Assembly: GCA_017994175.1 (NCBI GenBank)
Contig: JAGOLH010000018.1
Coordinates: 1-46,626 of the forward strand
Source of the DNA: Bacteroidales bacterium
GTDB lineage: Bacteria > Bacteroidota > Bacteroidia > Bacteroidales > ML635J-15
Length of the DNA: 46,626 nucleotides
Direction of reading: 5' to 3'
Shown: positions 1 to 8,396 of the stretch, piece by piece
How the letters are laid out: each line of letters begins with the position of its first letter
How positions within the stretch are numbered: the first letter of the stretch is position 1
Made by a program: the position numbers and the translations under genes
Notes under the pieces: generated by a model
Seen by the model: the letters and a program-made list of their open reading frames with translations, nothing else
Told to the model about the DNA's origin: nothing
The model's database searches: none

Positions 1-2
1 TT

Positions 3-1001
3 GCTCACTATGACATTCTTTCAAAAAGACCAACCTACTACAACAGACTCGATCTGATTGAATACTATTTTATTCGTCAGAAAAACGGAGATATTCTGAA
101 TAATCCCAATCTGAAAACTGAAAAAACTATTGATTATGAGTTGGGATTCCAGCAAAAACTGGGAAATACTTCATCATTGAAGTTATCGGCATTCTATCGT
201 GAAATGCGCGATATGCAGCAGGCAGTCGCAGTATATGGTGCATACCCGGTTAATTATTACACTTATGGTAATATCGATTTTGGAACTGTGAAAGGCTTTA
301 CTGCATCGTACGATTTGCGCCGTACCGGAAATGTTACCATGAGGGTGGCTTATACATTGCAGTTTGCCAATGGAACTGGTTCAAATGTGGAATCTGCTGC
401 TGCTATTATCAAATCAGATCAGCCGAATTTGCGTACTTCTATTCCACTCGATTTCGACCAGCGACATAATATTGCCATCACTCTTGACTATCGTTTTGGC
501 GGAAAAGTGTCAGGAACACCTTATGATGGTCCACGATGGTTCGGTGCTGATATTTTTGCCAATACTGGTGTAAACTTCGTTATAAACAGTGGATCTGGAT
601 CGCCCTATACAAAATACGATAAACCTACCAATGGTTCAATCGTTGGTTCTCTGAATGGCTCTCGCAAGCCTTGGAGAACAAGCATTAGCATGCGTATCGA
701 CAGGGATATCCGACTGAAACTTGCCAGTGCTAAAGAAGACGGAAGAAAAGATAAATATGGTTACCTGAATGTATACCTTGACATTTCCAACCTTCTGAAT
801 GCAAAGAATGTTCTTAGTGTTTACAGTTACACCGGTAATCCCGACGACGACGGTTATCTGAATTTCTCCGAAAACCAAAGTCAATTGGCAACACAAAACG
901 ACGAGGAAGCATATCGGAATTATTATTCAATGCTCATTAACAGTCCTTATAATTATACCTTGCCACGGACAATCAGGCTTGGTGTTCAGTTCAGTTTTTA
1001 A
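3..1001 (+). CDS. TonB-dependent receptor, C-terminal part (5' end outside window)
   Basis: This is the last roughly 330 residues of an outer-membrane TonB-dependent receptor; the frame is open from nucleotide 3, so the plug and most of the barrel lie upstream of the window. The visible part shows the alternating aromatic/polar strands of a 22-strand barrel, a typical receptor stretch around 'NPNLKTEKTIDYELGF' (about nt 105-150), and a terminal 'RLGVQFSF' ending in phenylalanine, the usual signal for BAM-mediated insertion. The family imports large or scarce ligands using TonB/ExbBD energy; the ligand cannot be read from this fragment, and no SusD-like partner follows it. It lies 34 bp upstream of the giant secreted protein, on the same strand and with no terminator between, so co-transcription is likely. 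The TTG at 141 is internal, not a start. Confidence 0.88.
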   Translation, partial: AHYDILSKRPTYYNRLDLIEYYFIRQKNGDILNNPNLKTEKTIDYELGFQQKLGNTSSLKLSAFYREMRDMQQAVAVYGAYPVNYYTYGNIDFGTVKGFTASYDLRRTGNVTMRVAYTLQFANGTGSNVESAAAIIKSDQPNLRTSIPLDFDQRHNIAITLDYRFGGKVSGTPYDGPRWFGADIFANTGVNFVINSGSGSPYTKYDKPTNGSIVGSLNGSRKPWRTSISMRIDRDIRLKLASAKEDGRKDKYGYLNVYLDISNLLNAKNVLSVYSYTGNPDDDGYLNFSENQSQLATQNDEEAYRNYYSMLINSPYNYTLPRTIRLGVQFSF

Positions 1002-1035
1002 AGAAATATTGTGAAATTCTAAAAGACAGCATAAA

Positions 1036-4000
1036 ATGAGAAGATTAAGAAAATTTGTATTCGCTTCGATTGCAGTGTGTTTAACAATTAATGCCATGGC
1101 TGATAAGGATCCCAGAATTCCCAGCCAGAACAACGACAATCAAAAAAACACACGGGCTGCAGCTGCATGCGAACCCTCAAAAACTTCTACAGAGTTATAT
1201 ATCAATAATGTTAGGGCTTTGATCCATACCGGCGGCGATATGTGGTGGGACCTCCAGGGAGACCCCAGATATGAAGTTCCTGCAGGTTCAGGCAGAAATG
1301 CACTTTTTGCAGGTTCTATCTGGATTGGAGGTAAAGACGCCAATGGTCAGCTTAAATTGGCAGCCCAACGTTTCCGCCAGGTAGGTATCGATTTTTGGCC
1401 TGGTCCTCTGATTGTTTCTGGTAATTTGCAAGGAACTACTTCTCAGGAAATCTGCAGGGAATACGACAAACATTTTGTAATCTCAAAGGAGATGGTTAAG
1501 GAATTCCGTGAGTGGTATGCTTGTTCACAAGACCCTGACTGTGATGTGGCAGAAAACTTCAGTACATACACTATTCCGGATATCATTTTGAATTGGCCTG
1601 CACATGGTCCTTCAGGTGGTTACGATTATTATCTCGCTCCTTTCTGGGATGTGGATGGTGACGGAACTTATAACCCATTGCAGGGAGACTTCCCATATTA
1701 TGAATTTGCCAATGAAGGGATTACTGATGACCCCGACTGTATGAGACCCAGAGACAGAATGTCGAAATTATTTGGCGACTATACATTATGGTGGGTTTAC
1801 AACGACAGAGGAAATATTCACACTGAAACAGGAGGCGACCCGATTGGTATGGAACTCAGGGCACAGGCATTCGCTTTTACAACTAATGATGAGCTCAATG
1901 ACATGACTTTTTACAATTATAACATTATCAACCGTTCTACATATACACTTTACAAAACCTATTTTGGTGTCTGGACAGATGCTGACTTGGGTGGTGCAAC
2001 CGATGACTATACGGGTTGCGATGTTCTCAGGGGATTGGGTTATATGTATAATGGTGATGCATTCGACGATGACTATCAGGGCAACCTTGGCTATGGCGAT
2101 CAGCCACCTGCAATAGGCATCGATTTTTTTGAAGGTCCCTATCAGGATAATGATGGAATTGATAACCCAACCAGCTTTGATACTTTAAATGGGGTTAAAG
2201 TACTTAATTGTCAGAAAGGCGACATCCTGAATGGAAATATCAACGGGTTGAATTTTGGGGACGGTACCGTTGATAATGAGCGTTGGGGGATGAGGCGGTT
2301 TTTATATTTTAATAATGCTTCGGGAAACCCTGCGACCCAAGATCCAAACTCTGCTATTGAACACTATAATTACCTCACGGGATTTTGGAAAGACAACTCA
2401 CCGTTGTGCTACGGAGGTACAGGTCATACTTCTGGTGGTGGCGATGCAAGTGTTCCTACCGATTTTATGTTCCCCGGAAAACCGACTACTGATATTTGCG
2501 GCTGGGGTCAGGGTGGTGTAATTATGCCTGACTGGTCAGAAGAAACTGAAGGAAACCCTGCAGGTGACCGTAGGTTTGTTCAATCTGCCGGTCCGTTTAT
2601 TCTGAAACCGGGTGCTGTGAACGATATTACAATTGGCGCTGTTTATGCAAGAGCTGCATCCGGAGGTCCTTGGGCTTCGGTAGAAGCTGTGAGAAAAGCT
2701 GATGATAAGGCCCAGATACTTTTCGAAAACTGCTTCCGCGTTCTTGATGGTCCCGATGCTCCTGAAATCGAAATTATTGAAATGGATAAACAACTGATTT
2801 TCCACATTTCAAATAAAACGAATTCCAATAACTACCTCGAAGAATATATCGAAAAAGATCCATCAATTGTTTGTACCGGTGAATATGAACCGTGCGACGA
2901 ATATTATCGTTTTCAGGGATATCAGATATTTCAGTTGAAAAACGAATCGGTAAGCATCAGCGATAGATACAATAACAACCTTGTTCGTCAGGTCTTCCAA
3001 TGTGATTTGAAAGATGAAATTGAACAGATTGTAAATTACACATGGTCAGATGAATTGGGTGCAAATGTGCCTGTTGAAGAAGTGAATGGATTAAATGAAG
3101 GTATAACTCACACATTTGTGATTAATACCGATAACTTTGCTACCGGCGATAACCGTTTGGTAAATCACAGAGAATATTACTACACAGCTATTGCTTATGG
3201 ATATAATAACAGTATGCTCTATAATCAGCAGGTGCAGGAAACATTTAACGGACAAAAGAAACCCTATCTGGCAGGTCGTAACAATATTAAACGCTACAAA
3301 GCCGTTCCTCACATCAACGACCCGGAAGACGGCGGAACAATAATTAATGGTGAATATGGTTATGGTCCTGAAATTACCCAGATCGAAGGACACGGTAATG
3401 CATTCAATGTTTTGGATCTGAAACAGGAATCAATCGACGAAATTATGTCGGGACACCCTTGGAAAGCCGAAAACCCTGTTTACGAAAACGGTAAAGGTCC
3501 TGTTACAGTGAAAATAATCGATCCTCTGAATGTTCCCGAAGATTCCTATACCTTGCAACTTGTTGATGCAGCAATATGGAGTTACGGATGGATTAAGGAA
3601 GGTGCAACATGGTACATTGTAAATAGTGCAGGCGATATGGTGAAATCAGACGTTAGCCTGAATTTCATTGGAAATGAACAGCTTATTCCTGACTGGGGGT
3701 TGTCGGTGAATGTGGTTCAGACCGAATATGCAGGCAACAGAAACAAAGTTAAAAACAACGGCTTTCTAGAAGCAAGCTATGAATTTGAAGATGAGACAAA
3801 ACCATGGCTGTACTTCCTGCCCGATGGCGATGGCAACGACGAATACAACTGGATAAGGGTTGGCACCTATCAGAATAAGGAAGGCGAACTTGAAGCAGGA
3901 GGAGCCGATAAGAGTTACGACGATTATATTGGTTACGATCCTGATGAAAACTACGAAAAAATACTTCAGGGCACCTGGGCTCCCTTTAAATTTGCTTCCG

Positions 4001-5127
4001 ATTTCAAATTCGGACCTGCCTACAAAGCTGCGCGTTCGATTCAGAATATCGAAAAATATGAACCCATCAGTAGTGTTGACATTATAATAACCAGCGACAC
4101 CAGCAAATGGACTCGCGCCTGTGTAGTAGAAATGTGTGAAAATGAATGGACAGTTGATGAGTACAATCACCCTGAACAGGTAACTCCGTGGGTAAATTAT
4201 TTGTCGGAAGGCAATGCTTTGAGATTTACACTTCGTAAACAGGGCTCAGTCGATAAAAACGGACAAGCTTTGAACGATGGAACCCATGGTTTGGGTTGGT
4301 TCCCCGGTTATGCTATCGACGTGAGAACGGGAGAACGTCTCAATATCGCCTTTGGAGAAGACAGCTGGCTGGTTGGAGAAAACGGACGCGATATGATCTG
4401 GAATCCTTCCGAAGGAATTGCAAGTAATACAGGTCCACTGTTCGGAGGTAAGCATTATATTTATGTTTTTGGTCATAACCAAAACTTTACCAACCCTCAG
4501 TTGCTTGCACCTCGGTACGACTCCTGTGCATTTATCTACAGTAAATTGCTTAATTATGAAACTTCTAACAATGCACTGGATTTACGCGCAGCGTGGACAT
4601 CATGTATGTGGACAGCAATTCCACTGAAAAATCCGAGTTTCGATTTGTTGTCATCCGATGTTAAAATCCGACTGAGAGTTGTTACTCCGTTGCATAAAGC
4701 ACTGGGCGATTTCGCAGTTGAAGAGCCGGTTAACGATAATTTGCCGATGTATACTTTCAGCACCTATGACGTTAAAACGATTAACAACGACACCGTTCAG
4801 GCTGTTAGTGCACTTGACCTTATAAATATCGTTCCGAACCCATATTACGGACACAGCTATTATGAAACAAACCAGCTGGAAAACTATGTTAGAATTACCA
4901 ATCTGCCTCGTAAATGCACTATATCAATATATAATGTAGGCGGAACTTTGGTTCGGCGTTTCGAAAAAGACTCTGATATAACCTATATCGACTGGGATTT
5001 GAAAAATACCTATAACATTTCGATTGCCAGTGGATTGTATATTGTTCATTTTAATGTACCGGGAGTAGGAGAGAAGGTTGTACGATGGTTTGGTGCATTA
5101 AGACCGCTCGACTTAAATAATTTCTAA
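1036..5127 (+). CDS. Giant secreted protein (1363 aa) with Por-type (T9SS type A-like) C-terminus
   Basis: The protein has no recognisable enzymatic domain. Residues 1-22 are a Sec signal peptide (basic start, hydrophobic core, cleavage after AMA). Around residues 205-219 an Asp-rich loop 'DVDGDGTYNP' resembles a calcium-binding turn, and other Asp/Gly-rich loops follow. From about residue 1266 ('VPNPYYG') to the end there is a beta-sandwich tail with 'ISIYNVGGTLVRRF' and 'SGLYIVHFNV', the pattern of T9SS type A sorting domains, but it continues past the usual end into a basic 'GEKVVRWFGALRP' segment. Inferred location is outside the cell or on its surface after T9SS export. It sits between a TonB-dependent receptor and a PorV/PorQ-family protein, which suggests a dedicated secretion or surface-binding unit. 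Function is unknown; it could be adhesive, structural or ligand-binding. Confidence 0.85.
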   Translation: MRRLRKFVFASIAVCLTINAMADKDPRIPSQNNDNQKNTRAAAACEPSKTSTELYINNVRALIHTGGDMWWDLQGDPRYEVPAGSGRNALFAGSIWIGGKDANGQLKLAAQRFRQVGIDFWPGPLIVSGNLQGTTSQEICREYDKHFVISKEMVKEFREWYACSQDPDCDVAENFSTYTIPDIILNWPAHGPSGGYDYYLAPFWDVDGDGTYNPLQGDFPYYEFANEGITDDPDCMRPRDRMSKLFGDYTLWWVYNDRGNIHTETGGDPIGMELRAQAFAFTTNDELNDMTFYNYNIINRSTYTLYKTYFGVWTDADLGGATDDYTGCDVLRGLGYMYNGDAFDDDYQGNLGYGDQPPAIGIDFFEGPYQDNDGIDNPTSFDTLNGVKVLNCQKGDILNGNINGLNFGDGTVDNERWGMRRFLYFNNASGNPATQDPNSAIEHYNYLTGFWKDNSPLCYGGTGHTSGGGDASVPTDFMFPGKPTTDICGWGQGGVIMPDWSEETEGNPAGDRRFVQSAGPFILKPGAVNDITIGAVYARAASGGPWASVEAVRKADDKAQILFENCFRVLDGPDAPEIEIIEMDKQLIFHISNKTNSNNYLEEYIEKDPSIVCTGEYEPCDEYYRFQGYQIFQLKNESVSISDRYNNNLVRQVFQCDLKDEIEQIVNYTWSDELGANVPVEEVNGLNEGITHTFVINTDNFATGDNRLVNHREYYYTAIAYGYNNSMLYNQQVQETFNGQKKPYLAGRNNIKRYKAVPHINDPEDGGTIINGEYGYGPEITQIEGHGNAFNVLDLKQESIDEIMSGHPWKAENPVYENGKGPVTVKIIDPLNVPEDSYTLQLVDAAIWSYGWIKEGATWYIVNSAGDMVKSDVSLNFIGNEQLIPDWGLSVNVVQTEYAGNRNKVKNNGFLEASYEFEDETKPWLYFLPDGDGNDEYNWIRVGTYQNKEGELEAGGADKSYDDYIGYDPDENYEKILQGTWAPFKFASDFKFGPAYKAARSIQNIEKYEPISSVDIIITSDTSKWTRACVVEMCENEWTVDEYNHPEQVTPWVNYLSEGNALRFTLRKQGSVDKNGQALNDGTHGLGWFPGYAIDVRTGERLNIAFGEDSWLVGENGRDMIWNPSEGIASNTGPLFGGKHYIYVFGHNQNFTNPQLLAPRYDSCAFIYSKLLNYETSNNALDLRAAWTSCMWTAIPLKNPSFDLLSSDVKIRLRVVTPLHKALGDFAVEEPVNDNLPMYTFSTYDVKTINNDTVQAVSALDLINIVPNPYYGHSYYETNQLENYVRITNLPRKCTISIYNVGGTLVRRFEKDSDITYIDWDLKNTYNISIASGLYIVHFNVPGVGEKVVRWFGALRPLDLNNF

Positions 5128-5159
5128 CAAGTAATTGCAAATAATTAATAGATAAAAAT

Positions 5160-6272
5160 ATGAAAAAGTGCTTTAGCCAAATAGTAAGCGTAATGATTGC
5201 AGGTTTGTTGCTTTTACCTGCCCTGAGTTTTGGTGGAAACGAGCAGCGTGCCGGATCCAGCGGAGCATCGGAACTCCTTATAAATCCCTGGGCACGAAGT
5301 TCGGGATGGGGCGATGCAAATGTAGCCTGTGTTATGGGTCTCGAAGGTATGTACCAGAATATAGCAGGAATTGCTTTTACCCGTAAAACTGAACTTATAT
5401 TTAACAATACGCAATGGATGGTTGGCTCCGGTGTGGTAATCAATAACTTTGGTTTTGCTCAGAAAGTGGGAGAAACAGGAGTTCTTTCTGTGGGCGTGAT
5501 GAATATGAATTTCGGCGAAATCGAGATTACAACACCAGATTTGCCTGAAGGCGGTATTGGTACATTTAAACCTTCTTACACCAATATTGAGCTTGCATTT
5601 GCAAAGGAGTTTTCGCACAGTATATACGGAGGTATAGGCGTTAAAATTATCAACGAAGGAGTTGCCAATGCTACCGCGTCAGGATTTGCCATTGATGCAG
5701 GTATTCAGTACGTTACTGGCTTTGGAAAAGACAAAGCAGGAAACAGGAAGCGCGATAACTTACGCTTTGGTATTGCAATGAAAAACGTTGGATCGACTAT
5801 GAAATTTAAAGGTGATGGTATGGCTTTCACAGGAATTGTTCCCAATGGAACAAGCATGACCGTTGAACACAGATCGCAGGAATTCGAACTTCCTTCGCTT
5901 ATAAAAATCGGATTGAGCTATTCCATAAATCTTGACGCTAAGGTTGATAGTGTGAGTGAAACAGTGATTTCAAATCATCATCTGACTATTGCTGCAAATT
6001 TCACTGCAAATTCATTTACCAAAGACCAGTTTCATTTTGGAATGGAATACGGATTTAAAAACATATTCTTCCTGCGCGGTGGATATATGTACGAAAAAGG
6101 TATTACTGATGTAAACGATAGAACTACTGCCCTAACCGGGCCTACGGCTGGTGTGAGTGTGCAGATCCCGATGAATAAGGAGAAAAAATCCGTTATTGCC
6201 ATCGATTACTCATATCGCACTACTCAACCTTTCTCGGGAATTCATACTTTTGGAGCCAGGGTAACATTATAG
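5160..6272 (+). CDS. PorV/PorQ-family outer-membrane barrel protein
   Basis: The 370-residue protein has a signal peptide at residues 1-25 (cleavage near 'LSFG') and then an all-beta barrel of the PorV/PorQ (UPF0164, FadL-like) family: 'GASELLINPWARSSGWGDANVA' region, 'MYQNIAGIAF', and a terminal strand 'FGARVTL'. In T9SS, PorV is a 14-strand barrel that picks up cargo by its C-terminal domain after translocation and carries it to the attachment complex; PorQ is a related barrel. It follows the giant secreted protein by 32 bp and ends just before an intrinsic terminator, so the three genes from the receptor onward look like one operon. I infer a dedicated PorV-like carrier for the preceding protein rather than the housekeeping PorV, which usually lies beside porU. 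Family assignment is firm; the partner assignment is inference. Confidence 0.85.
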   Translation: MKKCFSQIVSVMIAGLLLLPALSFGGNEQRAGSSGASELLINPWARSSGWGDANVACVMGLEGMYQNIAGIAFTRKTELIFNNTQWMVGSGVVINNFGFAQKVGETGVLSVGVMNMNFGEIEITTPDLPEGGIGTFKPSYTNIELAFAKEFSHSIYGGIGVKIINEGVANATASGFAIDAGIQYVTGFGKDKAGNRKRDNLRFGIAMKNVGSTMKFKGDGMAFTGIVPNGTSMTVEHRSQEFELPSLIKIGLSYSINLDAKVDSVSETVISNHHLTIAANFTANSFTKDQFHFGMEYGFKNIFFLRGGYMYEKGITDVNDRTTALTGPTAGVSVQIPMNKEKKSVIAIDYSYRTTQPFSGIHTFGARVTL

Positions 6273-6294
6273 CAATAACATAACAATTGTATAG

Positions 6295-6326
6295 AAGGGA
6301 CTGAATACTTGAAAGTCCCTTTTTTA
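6295..6326 (+). terminator. Rho-independent terminator after the PorV-like gene
   Basis: An 8-bp perfect stem AAGGGACT (6295-6302) and AGTCCCTT (6314-6321) encloses an 11-nt loop and runs into a T tract (6320-6325). It lies 22 bp after the PorV-like stop codon and would close the receptor/secreted protein/PorV-like operon. Confidence 0.85.
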
Positions 6327-6394
6327 TTTAATCATAATTTATTAGTAATTAGGAAATTGAAGTAAAAACTATGTTTAATAAAAGAAATTAATGA

Positions 6395-6423
6395 TTGTTC
6401 GAATTAAAATATTCGTATCTTTG
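6395..6423 (+). promoter_or_regulatory. Bacteroidota-type sigma-ABfr promoter for greA
   Basis: TATCTTTG at 6416-6423 is a perfect match to the Bacteroidota -7 consensus TAnnTTTG. A TTG at 6395-6397, 18 bp upstream, fits the -33 element. The transcript would begin about 6428-6430, some 50 nt before the greA start codon. Confidence 0.7.
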
Positions 6424-6427
6424 CAGT

Positions 6428-6456
6428 AAGAAACCTCTTGAAAATGGGGGTTTCTT
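6428..6456 (+). promoter_or_regulatory. 5'-terminal stem-loop in the greA leader
   Basis: AAGAAACC (6428-6435) pairs perfectly with GGTTTCTT (6449-6456), with further T-G and C-G pairs inside, and is followed by a T-rich stretch. It starts almost exactly at the predicted transcription start, so it would form the 5' end of the greA mRNA. It might protect the mRNA end, act as an attenuator because of the following T run, or end upstream transcripts. Which of these applies cannot be told from sequence. Confidence 0.55.
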
Positions 6457-6480
6457 TTGTTTTATATATTTTTTAGAATT

Positions 6481-6954
6481 ATGAGCAAAATAACCTACAT
6501 GACCGAAGAAGGCCTAAAAAAGCTGAAAGATGAGCTCGATCGGCTTACCTCTGTTGAAAGGCCATCTATTAGTAAGCAAATTGCTGAAGCACGCGATAAA
6601 GGCGACTTGTCGGAAAATGCGGAATACGATGCGGCTAAAGAAGCACAAGGAATGCTTGAAATGAAAATTGCCAGACTTCAGGAAACCATTATTAATGCCC
6701 GCGTTATCGATCCGGCTAAAATCGATAATAAAAAGGTGCAAATAATGAACAGAGTAAAAATTAAAAACCTGAAAACAAATGCAATATTGGAGTACATGCT
6801 TGTTTCGGAGAATGAGGCTGACCTGAAAGAGAAAAAGATATCTGTGAATTCACCAATAGCAAAGGGGTTAATTGGGAAAAAGCAAGGCGACGTAGTCGAA
6901 ATACATGTTCCGGCCGGTGTGCTTAATTTCGAAATTATAGAAATATCAATGTAA
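6481..6954 (+). CDS. greA: Transcription elongation factor GreA
   Basis: GreA enters the secondary channel of backtracked RNA polymerase and stimulates cleavage of the extruded RNA 3' end. The N-terminal coiled coil (about residues 1-75) carries 'DKGDLSENAEYDAAKEAQ', whose acidic tip residues D and E in 'GDLSEN' position the catalytic metal. Residues 80-157 form the FKBP-like C-terminal domain ending 'VPAGVLNFEIIEI'. The ATG at 6481 gives 157 residues, matching family length; an in-frame upstream TTG at 6457 falls inside the leader stem-loop region and is unlikely. A second ATG at 6499 would remove the conserved start. It has its own promoter and is followed 12 bp later by the HIT hydrolase gene, so the two are probably co-transcribed. 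Confidence 0.97.
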   Translation: MSKITYMTEEGLKKLKDELDRLTSVERPSISKQIAEARDKGDLSENAEYDAAKEAQGMLEMKIARLQETIINARVIDPAKIDNKKVQIMNRVKIKNLKTNAILEYMLVSENEADLKEKKISVNSPIAKGLIGKKQGDVVEIHVPAGVLNFEIIEISM

Positions 6955-6966
6955 TATCGTGTTGCA

Positions 6967-7362
6967 ATGGGTTCAATCTTTTCAAAAATTATTAATGGCG
7001 AAATACCATGTCACAGAATTGCTGAAAACGATAAGTTCATAGCCTTTCTCGATATACAGCCTTTAAAATCAGGGCATACCCTGATTGTTCCTAAAAAGGA
7101 AACCGACTACATTTTCGATGTGACCGACTCCGATTTGGCAGATATGATCGTCTTTGCTAAAAAGATTGCCATAGCCATTAAGAAAGCAGTGCCTTGCAAA
7201 CGCATTGGCGTTGCTGTCATCGGGTTGGAAGTGCCCCATGCTCATATACATCTCGTTCCTCTGGATGCAGAATCTGATTTGCGATTTTCCAATACACGCC
7301 TGAAACTTTCTCAGGAGCAGCTATCAGTTATTGCAGAAAAAATCACATCATTTCTGGATTAA
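6967..7362 (+). CDS. HIT-family nucleotide hydrolase (HinT-like)
   Basis: The 131-residue protein has the N-terminal HIT signature 'IFSKIINGEIPCHRI' and the histidine triad H91-A-H93-I-H95-L, where the middle histidine is the nucleophile that takes AMP from phosphoramidates or acyl-adenylates. 'SGHTLIVPKK' (residues 35-44) is the conserved second strand. HIT proteins of this size are soluble homodimers. The physiological substrate is uncertain for most bacterial members, aminoacyl-adenylates and AMP-lysine being the best-known candidates. It lies 12 bp downstream of greA and is probably translated from the same mRNA. Residues 84-87 read 'VIGLEVPHAH' where many homologues have 'NxGxxAGQxVxHxHxH', a slightly divergent approach to the triad but with all three histidines kept. 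Confidence 0.93.
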   Translation: MGSIFSKIINGEIPCHRIAENDKFIAFLDIQPLKSGHTLIVPKKETDYIFDVTDSDLADMIVFAKKIAIAIKKAVPCKRIGVAVIGLEVPHAHIHLVPLDAESDLRFSNTRLKLSQEQLSVIAEKITSFLD

Positions 7363-7389
7363 TATTCTGACTGAGAATTTCGTTTGCCG

Positions 7390-7409
7390 TTCAACAGTAA
7401 TATGTTGAA
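7390..7409. promoter_or_regulatory. Perfect 7-bp inverted repeat upstream of rnhA
   Basis: TTCAACA (7390-7396) and TGTTGAA (7403-7409) are separated by 6 nt. The site lies 28 bp after the HIT gene and 65 bp before rnhA. There is no T run, so it is not a standard terminator; it could be an operator or a weak RNA hairpin. No regulator can be named. Confidence 0.35.
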
Positions 7410-7474
7410 ATATTCGTCAGATCAACACAATCAAAACAATTTATAAATTTTAATTTAGTAGGTTATCATTTAAT

Positions 7475-7951
7475 ATGACTGAAAACCTTAAAATAATAAT
7501 TTATGCTGATGGAGCAGCAAGTGGTAACCCCGGCCCGGGAGGATATGGAGCCATTTTAATGTCAGGGCGGCACAAAAAAGAAATAAGCAGGGCATTCCGA
7601 ATGACAACAAATAATCGTATGGAGCTTTTGGCAGTGATTGATGCTTTATCTCTGATAAAGAAAGTGGGTGCAGATGTCACGATTTTTACCGATTCACGTT
7701 ATGTTGTCGATAGCATCGAAAAAAAATGGTTGAATTCATGGGTGGCAACAGGTTTTAGGAAAAAGAAAAATGCAGATTTGTGGCAGCAGTATTTAGATGT
7801 TGCCGCACGCCATAATATTGTATTACATTGGGTGAAAGGTCATGCCGGTAATGAGCTAAACAACCGTTGCGATGAACTGGCCGTTAATGCGTATCGTAGC
7901 GGTGTATTTGAAATTGACGAAGTATATGAGCAGCAAAGAAACGAAATATAA
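7475..7951 (+). CDS. rnhA: Ribonuclease HI
   Basis: The enzyme cuts the RNA strand of RNA:DNA hybrids, removing R-loops and primers. The carboxylate tetrad is visible: D12 in 'YADGAASGNPG', E50 in 'NNRMELLAV', D73 in 'FTDSRYV' and D133 in 'RCDELA'. H123 in 'WVKGHAGNELNN' is the flexible-loop histidine. 'WVATGFRKKKNADLWQ' (about 89-104) is the basic handle region found in E. coli-type enzymes. At 158 residues it has normal length. The ATG start lies in an A/T-rich context with no Shine-Dalgarno, as usual in Bacteroidota. The next gene begins 26 nt before this one ends, so translation of the acetyltransferase is probably coupled to it. Confidence 0.97.
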   Translation: MTENLKIIIYADGAASGNPGPGGYGAILMSGRHKKEISRAFRMTTNNRMELLAVIDALSLIKKVGADVTIFTDSRYVVDSIEKKWLNSWVATGFRKKKNADLWQQYLDVAARHNIVLHWVKGHAGNELNNRCDELAVNAYRSGVFEIDEVYEQQRNEI

Positions 7952-8396
7952 TACGGAACTACGTGCCGTTAGGTTTTCGTATGATAACGACGAACTGTTA
8001 CGTATTGCCCTAACCATCCGTAAATTGGTATTTGTTGATGAGCAAAAAATTGATCCGGATTTGGAGTTTGATGGCTATGATAAAGATGCACAACACTTTT
8101 TATTGTATTTTAAATCAGAACCTGTAGCTACTGCCCGATGGCGGGAAACCGATGCAGGAATCAAACTGGAGCGATTTGCAGTAATGAAACAATTCCGGAA
8201 CCACGGGTACGGTAGCAAACTTATGGCGTTTATCATGCAGCAAAACCTTACAGGAAAACACTTGTATTTCCACTCTCAGCTGTCGGCTGTTGGATTTTAC
8301 GAAGCATTGGGTTTCGAAAAGGATGGGGAACTGTTTTACGAAGCCGGTATTCCCCACTATGCAATGAAGAAGGCGACAAAACCAAACTTACAATGA
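7926..8396 (+). CDS. GNAT-family N-acetyltransferase
   Basis: The 156-residue protein has the GNAT fold: strand/helix with 'IRKLVFVDEQKI', 'PVATARWRE' (strand 4) and the acetyl-CoA pyrophosphate loop in 'MKQFRNHGYGSKLMAF' (R-x-x-G-x-G type), followed by 'AVGFYEALGFEKDG'. It resembles the ElaA/YjcF-type branch, small acetyltransferases of uncertain acceptor. The start is placed at the ATG at 7926 because the family normally begins shortly before the 'ELRAVRFSYD'-type strand; an upstream in-frame start at 7872 would lie deep within rnhA. The stop TGA (8394-8396) overlaps the ATG of the flippase gene (8393), an ATGA coupling. The acceptor is not deducible, but position among surface-polysaccharide genes makes a sugar or small-molecule acceptor possible. 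Confidence 0.88.
   Translation: MSSKETKYNTELRAVRFSYDNDELLRIALTIRKLVFVDEQKIDPDLEFDGYDKDAQHFLLYFKSEPVATARWRETDAGIKLERFAVMKQFRNHGYGSKLMAFIMQQNLTGKHLYFHSQLSAVGFYEALGFEKDGELFYEAGIPHYAMKKATKPNLQ

Noticed and set aside
3766-4170. 134-residue minus-strand frame inside the giant secreted protein gene
   Set aside because: Fully embedded in a convincing gene with normal Bacteroidota codon use; the translated sequence resembles no protein and has no promoter.
5214-5618. 134-residue minus-strand frame across the PorV-like gene
   Set aside because: Antisense shadow; the sense frame has a signal peptide and a recognisable barrel family.
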